The notes beneath the pieces were generated by a model, which was given only the letters and a program-made list of their open reading frames with translations, did not search any database and had not been told where the DNA came from. A DNA stretch of 64,000 bases from Aptenodytes patagonicus (taxonomy: Eukaryota; Chordata; Aves; Sphenisciformes; Spheniscidae): positions 24,001,746 through 24,065,745 of the forward strand of contig NC_134951.1 in NCBI RefSeq assembly GCF_965638725.1. The letters run 5' to 3'. Both the position numbers and the translations under genes were made by a program. Positions within the stretch are counted from its first letter, which is position 1, and each line of letters opens with the position of its first letter. This document shows positions 23,674 to 36,100 of the stretch, in pieces.

Positions 23674-25009
23674 TTTGCAATTTCTGGTGCAAAACACTTC
23701 AGTTTTCTCTTCTGCCTTTGAACTGTGAGCTCCTGCAGCTGGTGCAAGAGTGGTACTTCCAGTTGCAAGTTTTTTTAAAATCCTTTTCCTTTCACGTTTC
23801 ACCCCTGCACTCACTGGCCCTACTGTGACTTTGCTGGTTACTGCGCTGCTATGCTGTTATTACTCCTTTGTTTTTCAATTGCGTAGCTTTAGGGCCAGCC
23901 TGTGACACAGCCTTGACTAAAGGGAAGCACTGCAGTGAAGTGGGAATCCCACTGGCGGTTCCGTCTCATACAAGGGTCCTCCTGAGAATCTGCTCCTGCT
24001 TCTCTCCAGACTGTGACAGCTCTGGGCAGAGAGTGACCGGGACTTTTCTCTGCCATTTCTAGCTCCAACAGAAAATGTTAATGCTGCCTGCATTTTGATT
24101 CATGATACCAACTGCAACTTGGCACTCCATGAGCAGCAGAAGTTGGGAGATTAAGCTGAAGTTCAATTAATCTCTCTGATGAATCCTTATACTAGTCTCC
24201 AACATTAACTTAGGGGTTAGTTAATGCTGATACCGACAGTTAACATGCCTGTGCTGTGGCCTCAAAATCTGCTCAGAGAATTGCTTCTGTAAAAAATTGA
24301 GAATTTGCATATCTCACTATAAAACTGTGCGTGCAACTTCCTAAGCAAACTTCTAAGTCTCAAACCTGTTTTTTTCATCAATAGTTAATGAACTTATTGC
24401 AAGGATCTTTCTTCAATTACCAGCTGGAAGAAATGCAACACAACAGATAATGCACACACTAGACACCTTCATAACTCAAGTTACAGATCACATCTCGCAG
24501 GAAAAGCAAGAAGTATGAATTTTCCTTTGATGTTTAAAAATAAGGAATCTTTCACAACACTCATTCTTAACTAATGTAAATCATTCCCTGCAGAGCAACA
24601 AATTGAGAACACATAAGATAAATTTGAGAGGGTATTTACTTTGAATACTTTTCAATTATTCTGCTTCCCCTTAAACATACTCTAAAACACATTCTATAGC
24701 TTTTTGTACAGTGTCTTTAGTTTGGACTCTTATTCTTACCTAAAAAACATTAAAGCTTGTTCTTGTAGAAAACTGAAGAAATACTTGTTGACAGCAGCAG
24801 ACAACCATTACACTTTGTGCTATTTAGACTCCTGTGCAGTTACATAGTGCCACATGACTTTCTGATCAAAACAAAAAAACGATGTAAGACAATAAAGTAC
24901 ATGTTAAATACATTAGAAATCCACTAGACGATCTCAGTTTTCTGTTTTCAAAAAGAAGGTATAAATAGGGAATTGTGACTGAATGATGTTATTTCTCTTT
25001 GAATCCCAT
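23674..25009. other. Unassigned intergenic sequence
   Basis: No gene or repeat recognised. Confidence 0.4.
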
Positions 25010-25404
25010 AAAAATTAGTACTAGTACTCAGCACCATTCAGCATTTTTATTAATGATCTGTAAGTAAACATAGAATCGTCGGTGGTAAAATTTGCAGATG
25101 ACACCAAGATTAACAGATAGTCGATACTAATGAAAGCAGTACAGGCACACAAAACAATCCATCATTTACTAATCTAGACATAGTCAAAGAAAATTAACGT
25201 TAATATGGCCAAACAGAAAGTCAGACATTTAAGAACAAGAAGTATGAAACCAGGGACTAAATCCTGGAAAGCAATAAATGTCAAGAGTACTCCTCTACTA
25301 TGACAAACAATTCAACATGGATTCCCTATACAACCCTATGGCAAAAAGTGGACCCACAAACAATGGAGTAGTGAGTACAAAAGTCGGCACTGCTGAGATT
25401 TTAA
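25010..25404 (+). mobile_element. Old CR1 LINE copy, 5' part, interrupted by a younger CR1 fragment
   Basis: The plus strand carries a decayed reverse transcriptase core: TTTTTATTAATGATCTG (FINDL) and AAATTTGCAGATGACACCAA (KFADDTK; FADD at 25091-25102). More CR1-like sequence follows, such as CTAAATCCTGGAAAGCAA. It is cut at about 25404 by the insertion that follows. Confidence 0.62.
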
Positions 25405-25640
25405 ATAGAATCACAGAATAGTGTGGGTTGGAAGGGACTGTTAAAGGTCATCTAGTCCAACCCCCCTGCTGTGGGCAGGGACATCTTCAACTAGATCAGG
25501 TTGCTCAGAGCCCCGTCCAGCCTGACCTTGAATGTTTCCAGGGATGGGGCATCCACCACCTCTCTGGGCAACCTGTGCCAGTGCTTCACCACCCTCAGCG
25601 TAAAAAATTTCTTCCTTATATCTACCCCCCTTTAGTTTAA
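25405..25640 (-). mobile_element. CR1 LINE 3'-end fragment (236 bp) inserted in an older CR1
   Basis: On the minus strand it encodes the last residues of ORF2 ([20 protein letters not shown] type) and the 3' UTR. It ends with AACCCACACTATTCTGTGAT and TCTATT. It matches the 3' end of the 20505-23673 element base for base over most of its length. Severely 5'-truncated. Confidence 0.93.
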
Positions 25641-26215
25641 ATGAAGTTCTATATGCAGTTCCAGCACACTTATTTTCTAAATTGTGGGAAAAAAATGGAG
25701 AGAATGTACAAGAGAGCCACAAAAACAATTTGAAGGCTGTAGAATATGCCTTAAAACAAATAATTTAAAGAGATAATGTTTAGGGTAGCAAAAAGGAGGT
25801 TGCATTGTAGCTTGATTACAGTGTTCAAAAACCTTCACAGACAGAAAATAGTGGCTAGCGAGGGACTACTTAATCTAGTGAAGAAAAGCATACCAAGAAC
25901 TAATGGCTGAAAGTTAAATCTAGACAAATTCAAATTTAAAATAAGGCACATGTTTCTAACCGTGAGAGTGACTGAGTACTGGAATAAATGACCAGAGAAG
26001 GGGCTAAGTCTTCATTTCTTGATGTCCTTAAATCAAGCTTGCCTGTCTCTGCAGAAGACTTGCTTTAGCAAAAACCACAAATTGTGCTTTTGTCAGACTC
26101 AAGTTACTGGTCTTCACCCTGAAGTAAAAGGAAAATTTATGACCAGGGATCTAGATGGGGTCAAAGAAGATAATCTCATGTCCTTTTTAGTCTTACCCTC
26201 TATTAATCTATCAAT
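25641..26215 (+). mobile_element. Old CR1 LINE copy, 3' part
   Basis: The older element resumes with GGAGAGAATGTACAAGAGAG followed by CCACAAAAAC. It continues with GGGACTACTTAATCTAG, ACTAATGGCTGAAAGTTAAA, GACAAATTCAAATTTAAAAT and TTGATGTCCTTAAATCAAGC. It ends with a recognisable CR1 3' end: GGGGTCAAAGAAGATAATCT, TGTCCTTTTTAGTCTTACCC and ATTAATCTATCAA. This ending is of the type seen in turtle/crocodile CR1 (GGTCCCTTCTGGCCTTAAAATCTATGAA) and is clearly different from the young copies. Confidence 0.7.
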
Positions 26216-27639
26216 TTACTGAGTGAGCACAGAGAAAAAACTTTCTGAGTGACTTTTGCCATCTGGATAACAATGGGATCTGTAGCAGATTGTAAATTAT
26301 CCAGTAATAAATATATGTCAGAAACTATTGAGATGAATATGTTCTTGCAATGCCTTCTAATTTAGAAATTTAGAATTATTTAATATTTTACACATTAATT
26401 TTATACTGGGTAATTGAATTAATGTGAAAGGGTTATGCAGACAGGCTAATGAAACGCTCAGCTTAATGTGGTTGGAAAAATCAATGCACTTTGGTCTGTC
26501 AGTTAGCAATCACGGATTTAATTGAATAACATGTCAAGTATTTTAAACTGTTTACCAATGTAAATAGAATCCAGCACTATAGTAATGGTAATAACCTAAG
26601 ATGCTTTCCCTGAATTCCAATCAGATTTGAACATGACCTTCATTTTAAGCTCCAACATGCCAGACGGAGAGCAAACAGCTATCATTATGTCTACAGAGTT
26701 TGGTGATTACTCCTGTGATTCTGAAAAAAATATATTTTCTATTGATTCACTCTCTAGAACACAGGTAATGGGTAATCAGTTTGATATTCCTAGCAATGGT
26801 TACTCCTTCTCTGTGCATTTATATTGACTTCCACTTCATTATTGTTACTGGGAGGAGGAATAAATCACACAGCAATCTTTTACTAAGCCGATCTGAGAAG
26901 TGGTGGAGGCCACTTTGTGCATGATCGCATAAAGGGAACAAGAGGAAGAGCAGAAGCACCTCCTCAGCTTGTGTTGGGTGAGTTCCAAGCACAGCTGTAC
27001 AATAGATCCTTGCTCTTCTTCTCCTTCACCCTTTTACCACTCCCAGGCAATGATTTCCCAACAGAAGACATGAAAGCAGCAAGGAGGGGGGGTCCAAGTT
27101 GAAGGAGCTTGCCGCTGCCAGACCAGCGCCAGGAGTAGGTGACGTTTTGGTAATGCAACATGTACATTCCTGTCCCTGTCTCAGATGCAGTAAATGAAAT
27201 TTTTTTTACAAGATCCAGATGCCTGCAATGCAGATGTTTCCATCTGACCTACCTGTTTATGCTCCCATATCAGTCAACGTAAAGACATAAGTGCTCCTAT
27301 TTGTACCATTGTTCTTATCCTAAAATAGATGTCTAGAAGCAATGTTATATTGGGCTGTACAAGTATCTATTTCATCCCAGTGATTACAAAGGTCTTTAGG
27401 ATAGGCAGCTCAGATGGAAACATCTACACTGTAGACATCTGAAGTTAGGAGAAATGAATCCCATGCTGCATGCTTCCAAGCTCTCCTTAGCAAGCTGCAG
27501 ATGAACACTGCCTCCAAAGTGTCTACTAGGGAGAACCAGGTCTCCGTTTTACTAGCCTTATCATGTGTGCGATGTAAAATTATTATGCCATTTTTTAACT
27601 ATCAGCAGCCTTGTTTACATGTTCTAGCATATTCTTGAT
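26216..27639. other. Unassigned intergenic sequence
   Basis: No gene or repeat recognised. Confidence 0.4.
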
Positions 27640-28180
27640 TGTAGTTACGTGTATTACATTCCCCTAGCACATTGGCACCTCAGATGTAATAGAAATTTGC
27701 TGTGCTGGGTGCTGTGCAGCAAGTCAAACCCTGCACCAAATTGCTACTAGTTTAAGAAAGGAGAAAAGAAATGAGAAAACAGGCAGATTGATGCGGGGGA
27801 GTACACAGATACAATAAGGCAACATTAGTCAGCACAGTAGGCAGTTGTCTTAGCACACTACTGACCTAGCTGTTGCCAAGCTTTTGGGCAGCATCATGGC
27901 AAAGGAGAGTTTTAAAGAAGGAAAGGAAGACGACAGAAAGACTGCTCTGTAGAGAGCTGTGGAAGGCATTGTGGGAAAAAGCACAAATGTGTTAATCTGA
28001 AAATGTAGCAAATGGGTGATGGAAGCTAGTACCAGAGGCTGAGAGGATGGAGGAATCATCTATGCACTGACTGAGGGACTGAGAAGACTGGTAAACATCT
28101 TGAAAGTGAAGAAAAGCAGCCTCTAGTTGGTGCAACCTATAGCAGCCTAGAGTTGATGCAAAAGAAAAGAAGGTACTGAA
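27640..28180 (+). repeat. Old amniote/sauropsid interspersed repeat (family name not certain)
   Basis: The order of segments is one I associate with a widespread old sauropsid repeat: CTGTGCTGGGTGCTGTGCAG, then a degraded CCCTGCACCAAATTGCTACT, then GAGAGTTTTAAAGAAGGA, GGGAAAAAGCACAAATGTGT, GAAAATGTAGCAAATGGGTG and ATGGAAGCTAGTACCAGAGG followed by CTGAG. No coding potential. I cannot confirm the family without a repeat library. Confidence 0.42.
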
Positions 28181-30880
28181 CCACAGATTCATTCCTTCTC
28201 GATTTTTCTGTAGTCCTCGTCAATCTTAGATAACACATTTTTTTTGCATTATGTATCCTAAACCAGGATGTAGCATTGCAGTAATAATGTAAAAGAGAAC
28301 TACAGCTTGCTTATACATTTTACAAATGTATACAGTTCATTAAAATGACTACAGACTATTCTACAAAGATAAGCACTCAACTTGGAGAACGTCCTTATTA
28401 AAGCTAAATATTTGACCTTGAGTGACTGTGGTGCATATACACTGTTTTCAAATAATCAAATAATAGAGTTTTTTCCTAGATCTTTAGATGTAGGAAACAT
28501 ACAGCATTTGTAAATTTCTGCTTTTTCTTTATGCTTATGTAGTGCTTTTCCCCCATGGCTTAGTTCAGCATATACCTAGCAGTTTAAAAATATACATTTT
28601 GTTCATCTAAGAAAAACATATATTAAAAATTGTGAAATACTCAGACATTATAATTATCCTATTCAACAAAATTTACTTAGATGCAATGCAGAAGATAAAG
28701 TAGTTAACAGTGAAGCCAAATTAGCTGCATAAACATACGCAATGCAGCCGTCCTTAGGTGCAATCTAGGGCTGAAGCAATTAATCACAAAATCTACATAG
28801 CTATAACCTGAGGTTGGCCTAAATATTAAATACAATGCATTTTTCCAATCTTACAGTTTGCTGGTTATTTTCACTACCACTCTTTGTTATTAGACTTACT
28901 GTGTAGCATACTGTACAAGCATAACATACATCACTTTCCACTCCACTTTTGTGGACTGGTTTTATGATATACCAGATATTACTGGGTGAAATATGTTTTC
29001 TCCAGTCAAAGGCAGCCTAACAATTTTCTGCCTTCATGCTGCCACTCACCATTTTCTTCCTTCCATGTCTTTTTTTTTTTTAAAGTCTTTTTTTCCCCGA
29101 TGTAATTTCAGAGATTCAGTCTACTGAATAGTACCCCCCTGCACTGGTGCAGGGGAGAAAAGCCAGCTGTCATAGAAAATGCATTAAAGAATTTATAACT
29201 CTACATGATTGCAAAGTACTATATAAAATATTGCACCACTTATGAAGCAGTAAAAATCTGTAACATTCGAGACTGATTTCCACATTACATATCCACAAAA
29301 AAGAAGAATTAAGGTCTTACAGGCGATTTTGAGCATAAAACGTACCCATATATAGAGATAACGGCTTTGAACTCATACCCTTGCATGCAAGCATAGTGAC
29401 CAGCTATTCACTACTACAGATGCCTGAAACTACTTCAGCCTCTGTGGTCTTCCTTGTACACGGAGCCTAAGGAAAGGACCACCACCTACTCAGAGCCCGA
29501 TTTCTCTCCCACTGTGCTGCTGTTCCTTCCTTACTGTGTAAAGTTTAATTATGCAAACTAGAAAGTTAACTCTTGAAGCCACATGCAGGCTACTTTCTAG
29601 CTGATCCTTAAATTCTTCCTACTGTTGGAGTCCATGTAGGTTTTAAAAACAAAATTTTAAAGTTCTATCTTCCCAGAAGTTTGAAATATGCTGATAATAG
29701 TGTGTGTACAGTTCAGTCTGAAGTTCTCTGATGCAAAGTCCACTAAAAAAACTCTTCCATGCCTCAGAAATTCCACAATACTGCATATTCATTAGACTGA
29801 ATGATGTGGAAGAAGCAAAAATTCAAGGCCATCTCCTTTGCCATTTATGAGTTTAGTATGAAAATCCAAAGCGATAAATGTTTCACTGCTATGTTGAAGG
29901 AGCCATGTACAGTGAAATGTAAAACACGCTGTGTTCACTGATGGGTATTAATTTAAATTTTTCAGTTTTCATACCCCAGCCATGTTGGTTATACCACTGC
30001 TCAAATAAACCATAAAAGGTGTAGGGAGATTCAGCACCATTTCTTTTAGACAAGAAGCAGAGAAAGTGACCAGGTATTAAAATTCTGGTGCATGAAATCT
30101 TTTTGACTGCAAACGGGATGTTAAACATGGAACCAAACAATCCTCCCCCCCCACCATTTTCAGTACATTGCCTAATTGATATTACTATAGGATGGGTAAT
30201 GTCCATTTCTTTTGCTTTTAAACTAGATCTTTCTGCTGTGTTCTTTCATGTATTGCTCTTAAGTGCCCTTACGCATGTTGCAGTTCAGCACACCATTGTT
30301 TGGCACGTTTGTTTCAGAAACAAATACACTCTTACGCGATTGCATTTATCTACAATGACAATCTACAATTTATCTGCCTGAATTTGGTCCAATTTTCTAA
30401 ACTCTCCAACATCTCAGATTTTACTTTATCCTCTACTCTTTATAATCCCTGTTAGTGTAATAGTGGCAGGTTTGATAAGTGTAAGATTCAGCTCCTGTCG
30501 CAGGTCATTTACAAAGACATCAGATATCACTGACTAACTAGCTACGTTCTGAAACTGTTCCCAGGCTTGCTTTGTGAGGACCCGCTGATTTCTGTGCAGA
30601 ATATAAGGCTCTTACAGTGGTTAAAGTGAAAGGAAAAAAGAGAGACTGAAAGCAATCTCTTCCCCATTATTACCCCAAAGCAAAGTACTTTTTTGACCTG
30701 AGAAATTTTACTCACATTCTGGGATTAGACTACTGATGGTACAAAATATTTCTGTTTGGCGAAGATACCCATATCTGCTCCTCTGTATGCAGCTATTTAA
30801 AATTCAGCGTAATTTTAAAAATCACTTTTAATATTATGAGAAATGGCTAAGCACTGAAACAGAAATAATAAAGAAGAGAA
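28181..30880. other. Unassigned intergenic sequence
   Basis: AT-rich, no gene recognised. A small hairpin-forming sequence (9-bp arms CCCCTGCAC/GTGCAGGGG, two-base spacer) lies at 29136-29155. Confidence 0.4.
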
Positions 30881-31530
30881 ATTAAAGCAATAAACAAAGC
30901 TGTGAGACAAGTGTGTGAGTGCTTGTGAGGTGAGTGTGTGAATGTGTGATAGCATGCGTCAGGCTGGACTAGCCAGTGAGTAGGAGACCCGCAGAGCAGG
31001 TAAGAGGGCCCAGGATCCAGGCAGGGATATGAGAGAGGCTGGGGGCCTGTGCTGGTATTGGAGGGATCTGCGAATGGGGGTATGCTTGTGAATGTAGGAA
31101 GTGAAGGCATGTGTGTTTTCACTCATGAACTTCAATTCCAATCAGTCAGAGAAGGTGACTGTATTTGTGTTTTATGTGAGTCCTGGCAGGGTTACTCATG
31201 GGTGTTGTTAAAGGCAGTGCCCTGTCTGTGGCAGCCTGTGTAGTCAGCCGTGTGTCATGTGTGTGCGTGCGCGTGTGTGTGTCCCTGAGGTATGTGCTAA
31301 GCCTCGCTACCAGCTGAACCTGGAAACATGAAAGCTGCAGTCAATTCCACCGGCGTGGGACAGAGAGACCAGGTCTCCAGGTGCACCAGCCTGGGATCCA
31401 GAGGACAAGGAGGAGGAATCCCCAGGTCCTGGGGTCCACCCAAGGCAGCAGCCTTATAACATCCCTCAGCACAGTCACTCGAGTATCAGGAAATGCAGGC
31501 ACTACAGTTGTTTGTATGGTCCTAATTTGA
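30881..31530. other. GC-rich, TG-rich block of unknown origin
   Basis: Base composition rises sharply compared with both flanks. The first part is rich in GTGTG/GTGAG words (30900-30960) and the end is GC-rich without an open frame that looks coding. It could be a degraded LTR or minisatellite. I do not recognise it. Confidence 0.4.
31256..31282 (+). repeat. Alternating pyrimidine-purine run (TG/CG), Z-DNA type
   Basis: Twenty-seven consecutive bases alternate pyrimidine and purine, mostly TG with a TGCGTGCGCGTG core. Confidence 0.95.
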
Positions 31531-32189
31531 CCTGGTTTGTATTTGTGTTTCAAAATACTGTCTTTAATTACATGATCTCATTTATTTTTTCATATTCAGT
31601 GTATAGGCCAGATGATGCTTACCTAATGAGTTGCTACATATCCTTTTTGTGCGGTTCCTAGGCCTCATTTACTGCACAACATTCAAACCTTAATCTGAGG
31701 ATGAAGTGATTAATTTCCTGTGGGGTCTGTCAATTGAGTATCTAGGTGTTTCACATTCAAGTGATATTTTCATTCTCCAGATGTGTGACTGAGGCACACA
31801 GCATCTCAGTGAAGTCACAGCTACAGTTCAGTGCCTGTGTGTTAGCAAGTCAGGAGCATTAAAACAGGGAACACACTATTAGTTTCCCCTCTGCAAAGTC
31901 TGGTTTAAATGTCTTTCCTAGCAGATACAGACCTAACTCAAGTTCTCCAGAGCTGCACACAGCTGCCTTCTCCATAAGACCATTTTTTCTGCACCTGCAA
32001 TCCTTTGGCATGATACGGAACCCCTTTTAACTTCTTCAATTAACGAGAAAGAGGTATGATTGTATTTTTATTACACATTTTTGAGTGTCACTAAAAACAA
32101 TGCCTCACAATAGGATATATCAGGCAATATAATAAAAAAAACAAAGCAAAAACCCCACACAATGTTTATATAGTCTTGTCAGTAATATA
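31531..32189. other. Unassigned intergenic sequence
   Basis: No gene recognised. About 31785-31850 faintly resembles the MIR core (TGTGACTGAGGCACACAGCA) but is too diverged to call. Confidence 0.35.
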
Positions 32190-32330
32190 TCTCCAAGCAC
32201 ATGTTGGAGGAGATAAGTATGTTGCCCCTATCCTACTGATGAGGAAGCTAACATACTAAGATATGAGAAATGGTTTGCTCTGTATCACCTATCAGGTGAA
32301 TGACTCAGCTGAGGGAAGAGCCTCTCACGA
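32190..32330 (+). repeat. Possible MIR-like SINE fragment
   Basis: CCTATCCTACTGATGAGGAA followed by GC, and later AAATGGTTTGCTCTGTATCA, run in the order of the MIR core ('CCCATTTTACAGATGAGGAAACTGAGGC ... TTGCCCAAGGTCACA'). Highly diverged; assigned by eye. Confidence 0.35.
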
Positions 32331-32899
32331 AGCATTTTTTTCTTCAGGATTCCAAAACACTTCACAACCACAGATATTATTTACTGTATCATCTACACAT
32401 GGATAAATTCAGCTGCAGAAAGACTACACAGTAATCAGTGAGACAACCCAGTCCCATAATTCTGCAGTCAGTGAAGCCCATCAGATTGTAACAGGCTGGG
32501 CCATGGAAGAGTTCTGAAAATGCCATCCAAGTTTCTGCATAACTCCAAACAGTACCTACATGACCCACATGTAGAAATTTATCTATTTCCATAGTTTAGC
32601 AGTTTATTCAGCAAAAATACATTCCTCAGATGTACTGTTGCTTAGATTTAAATATAAAAATATATTTCTGTTTTTAAGGTAAACAGATATATCAGATAAA
32701 CAAGAAAAGTCAAGAAATAAAACTTCCAGAAAGAAACGATCAATTTATAAACAAAAAATAAATACTACGCTTCTTAAACAAAATACTTGATACAGACTTT
32801 ATCATTCCAGGTAAGTCCTAAAGTGAAATGTACATACTAATCCAGCTGAAGACTCAGGCCACACAGCATATGCATATTCATGACCAACCAAACACAAAA
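32331..32899. other. Intergenic sequence just beyond the ERICH1 3' end
   Basis: Nothing recognised apart from the U/GU-rich stretch next to the predicted cleavage site, described with the polyadenylation signal. Confidence 0.4.
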
Positions 32900-33074
32900 A
32901 TCACATGCAGTTATACCCTGTTTATTGTCTTCTGGAGTTTGTAACACAGAAAAATAATTCATTTACCTGAAGGTGTAGAATGTGCATTGACACTGCTCTT
33001 CCTGAACAATTGCTACTTTGTTAAGAGTTTGTATATGAAATTTTAACCCCGCGCATATGGACACAGGCAAGGCT
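32900..33074 (-). other. ERICH1: ERICH1 3' untranslated region (predicted)
   Basis: This is the sequence between the ERICH1 stop codon and the predicted cleavage zone, about 175 nt. The lower limit is set by the AATAAA at 32921-32926 and is uncertain by about 15 nt. No transcript evidence is available here. Confidence 0.5.
32921..32926 (-). promoter_or_regulatory. ERICH1 polyadenylation signal AATAAA
   Basis: A canonical hexamer lies on the minus strand about 150 nt after the ERICH1 stop codon. Within 40 nt downstream on that strand comes a U/GU-rich stretch, TGATTTTTGTGTTTGGTTGG, of the kind bound by CstF. Hexamer plus downstream element in the right order and distance makes this the best 3' end for the gene in the window. 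Confidence 0.6.
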
Positions 33075-33148
33075 TTATTTCCTGTTCTTCACAGGAAGGA
33101 TATCTGTAATCCAGTAGTGAAACAGACACGTGACTATCTTGGTATGAT
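33075..33148 (-). CDS. ERICH1: ERICH1, last coding exon with stop codon
   Basis: The last 74 coding nucleotides follow a strong acceptor, TTTCTTTGTTTCAG, ending at 33149. Spliced to the previous donor (phase 1) the junction codon is GAT. The tail then reads DHTKIVTCLFHYWITDILP followed by VKNRK and TAA (33075-33077). The signature FxYWITxILP next to an Asp-His start is the conserved end of ERICH1; I recall a DHAR...YWITHILPEK-type ending in human. The exon is easily missed because another frame is open across it. An AATAAA hexamer overlaps the stop codon. Confidence 0.88.
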
Positions 33149-36100
33149 CTGAAACAAAGAAAACACATTCCTCCTGAAATACCTCTATGACATTTCTGAA
33201 CTTTAAAGAAAAAGACTTGTGCGAACATCTGTTCCCATTCAATATTAGCATTTCAGTAAAACCAGTGCTGATACTGGAGCTTGAAGACTAATACATATGT
33301 ATTTCTAGCTGAACAGGTGCATTTTCTTTTAGGAAGTCAGTTATTTGTATGAGAAACAATTTTGGTTCTATATTTTGGAATATCCTATTTGTTATGATTC
33401 AATAATTCAGAAAAAAAGGAGATTGAAATGACATGATCATATGGGTAAGGCTAAAAGAGTACAATCTTCTCCACTTCTTTCTGTCCGGAGAGTAATTTCA
33501 CACATTATTATTTAACTTACAGTAGCACCTAGAAGCCCCAGTTGAGAATGAGTCATCTTGTACAGACAGCTGCATTAAAGCCTCAAAATGCCATGGCTTC
33601 TGTCTTAATTCAGAGATTATCTATGTGACTTTATTTTTAACAACAGGACTTTCTACAGTACTTATCACATTTAAGATGATTCTATAATGTTATGCTAATA
33701 TAGGTTTCACATTTAATTTCCTTTTCTTTGAATGTTCATTCAAAAAAAAAAAAAGTTGAATTTAATCATTTTGGGGCCTCTGTGTATCCAGCCTGTGCAT
33801 TGTTGGCACACAGTAACTGTATTACTTCTGGTCTGCAAGCTGTACCCCTTCCACCCCCAGCAATGGAGACATATATAAACGACAACTCTCCAAAAAAAGG
33901 CAGTTAAAAGAAGCTTCCAGCTCTTCTGTGAGTGATAATTTCCTAGGCAACAAGGGAAGAGTATATTTGAGGCTTGATACTAACCAACAAAGGGAAAATG
34001 TTAATAGATAATGGAATGAAGTTGATGAGTGGAAGCTGAATGAGTTCATAAATTAGGAGATAATGACTTTTTTTTTTAATTAGGCGATCACCTATGCTTT
34101 AGTAATTGATGTGAAATGAAAATTAAGTAGCCCTCATTTAAAAAGTTACAGTTTCCAACCAGCAAATGGAGCATTACTTCCAGTCACAGCTCTTCTCCTT
34201 TGCCCACTGCACTGTGCAGGATCATGAAGGTGTCTGGCTTCCTTTTGCAAATGGCCGCTGACTTTGTGACAAAGTTCAGCCGAGCCCCCATCACGAGAAC
34301 TGTGTGTCTATTTGACTTCTAAACATATTCTTCCCTGCATTTTAGGGATTTAGGTAGAGGTAAGTACTTTTTGTTAAAGACTACCAAATAAATGGAAATA
34401 ATAATAGGACATTTTGTTCTTTTTTACAGTCTGAGAACAATGACACTTTAAATAGCCATGTTCAAACAAAAACTCTTGACCAACCTCAACTTTGTATGGT
34501 TGCTGAAGTACAAGGTCAAAGGTAACTTGATGGAGTAACTTGAAGCACAACGTACAAGGTAAGTTGGTGGAGGATGACAACTAGACAGAACAACCAGTAT
34601 CTCTTAACCATGGAGGATTTTCTTGTTCAAGTATGTTTTCTCATTTAAATGAAGGGTTAAAGATAATACCTTCATGTTGATAATTTTTCTGTTTCAATCT
34701 CCTTAGCAATTTCCTCTTCCTGCAAAATATTTCAGTCCCCACCACCAACCCTGTTAGACCTTTCTTTGATATAACTGCAAATATTGGGATCTAAGAGCTC
34801 AAGATAAAACAGAACCTTTCTTCTTCATTGTTTCTTTTTTCTTTTGGTTGAACCATGATTCCCAATCTGAATAACATGTTAAGAGATGTGAAGGAAATAC
34901 CAAAACATGGTCTTGAACCAGAGGTTTTCAATTTGTGGTCTGCAGACCTTGGGCAGTCCATAGCTTTACTCTAAAGGGTCTGTAAAAAGTTACTAAGAAA
35001 AGCAAATTTATCATCAGTAGGCATAAACTTGCCAAGTGGGACTTGGTAGCCCCAGTGGAAAATTAGATTAAACCATAACATACATATATGAAGAAATAAA
35101 AGAGATATAATGGTATGTTTACTTTGTAAAGTTTACTAATGGAGAATGTGCACTTATATGAAAGAGATGGATCACTTCTCATTTTTTCCCTACTCTTTCC
35201 TTCCTTGAATTAAAGACAAAACTGAACAAAACATAGCACCCATTATTATTCCTTTGCTGCTGGCATCTTAAGTAGAATCATAACCATGGGAAAAAGGGTT
35301 AACATATAGCTTCGTGAACTAAAAATAGGTTTATTTTGTAAAAATAATACACCTTGCTAAAATTAAGAAAAATTGTTTTCTTTTCATCATGTTAATAAGG
35401 AATGACCTTTTCTTCCAGTACATCATGCCCCAGTAAAAATAAACAAAACAGAAAAAAGGAGAGATAATCAAACTTGTAAAAAAAATTGAGATTACGATGT
35501 ACTGTACATTTTTATCTTCATAAACAGCCCTAACCTGTATTTCTATAACAAGAACTTGAGTTTGCTGAGACAACAAGTTTTTGTAGTAACTCTTAACTTT
35601 TATCACCTGTTCATTGGGAATGAAATCTAAAATTTAAAAAAAACCTGGGCAAGATGACCTATTTTTCAGCCAAAAGTAGGAAAAAAAGCATAATTAAAAG
35701 CCTAATTCAAGGTAAAATTTCAAAGCACTATATTCTCATTCACTGAAATTCCTGAATTACGAATAGAATGTATTGCTAAACTCTGCTGAGGCAAATTAAT
35801 ATCTAGCAGGTGTTTAATTATCCTTTAATAATTTATAACAATGTATTTTCCTCTTTCTTATCTTGTTGTACCTCATGAATATCAAATCAACTACTACGGT
35901 TACACCACTGCGAACTTGGAATGAGATTAGAATTGAGCCCGGAGTGGCAACAGTTACTAGGAAAAAAAATCAACTGGAAGAGTAAACAATTTCAGGCTGT
36001 ATCAGCAGAAACATAAACTAATTTTAAAAATCACTCAGAAAATTGTTTTCTGCTTTTTCAAGTGACAAATACGTACATCAGAAAATTAGGGTAGTTGCAT

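Noticed and set aside
1..32000. Search for TDRP or another neighbour expected next to ERICH1 from human chromosome 8p synteny.
   Set aside because: No exon with the family's motifs was found by eye; the neighbour probably lies outside the window.
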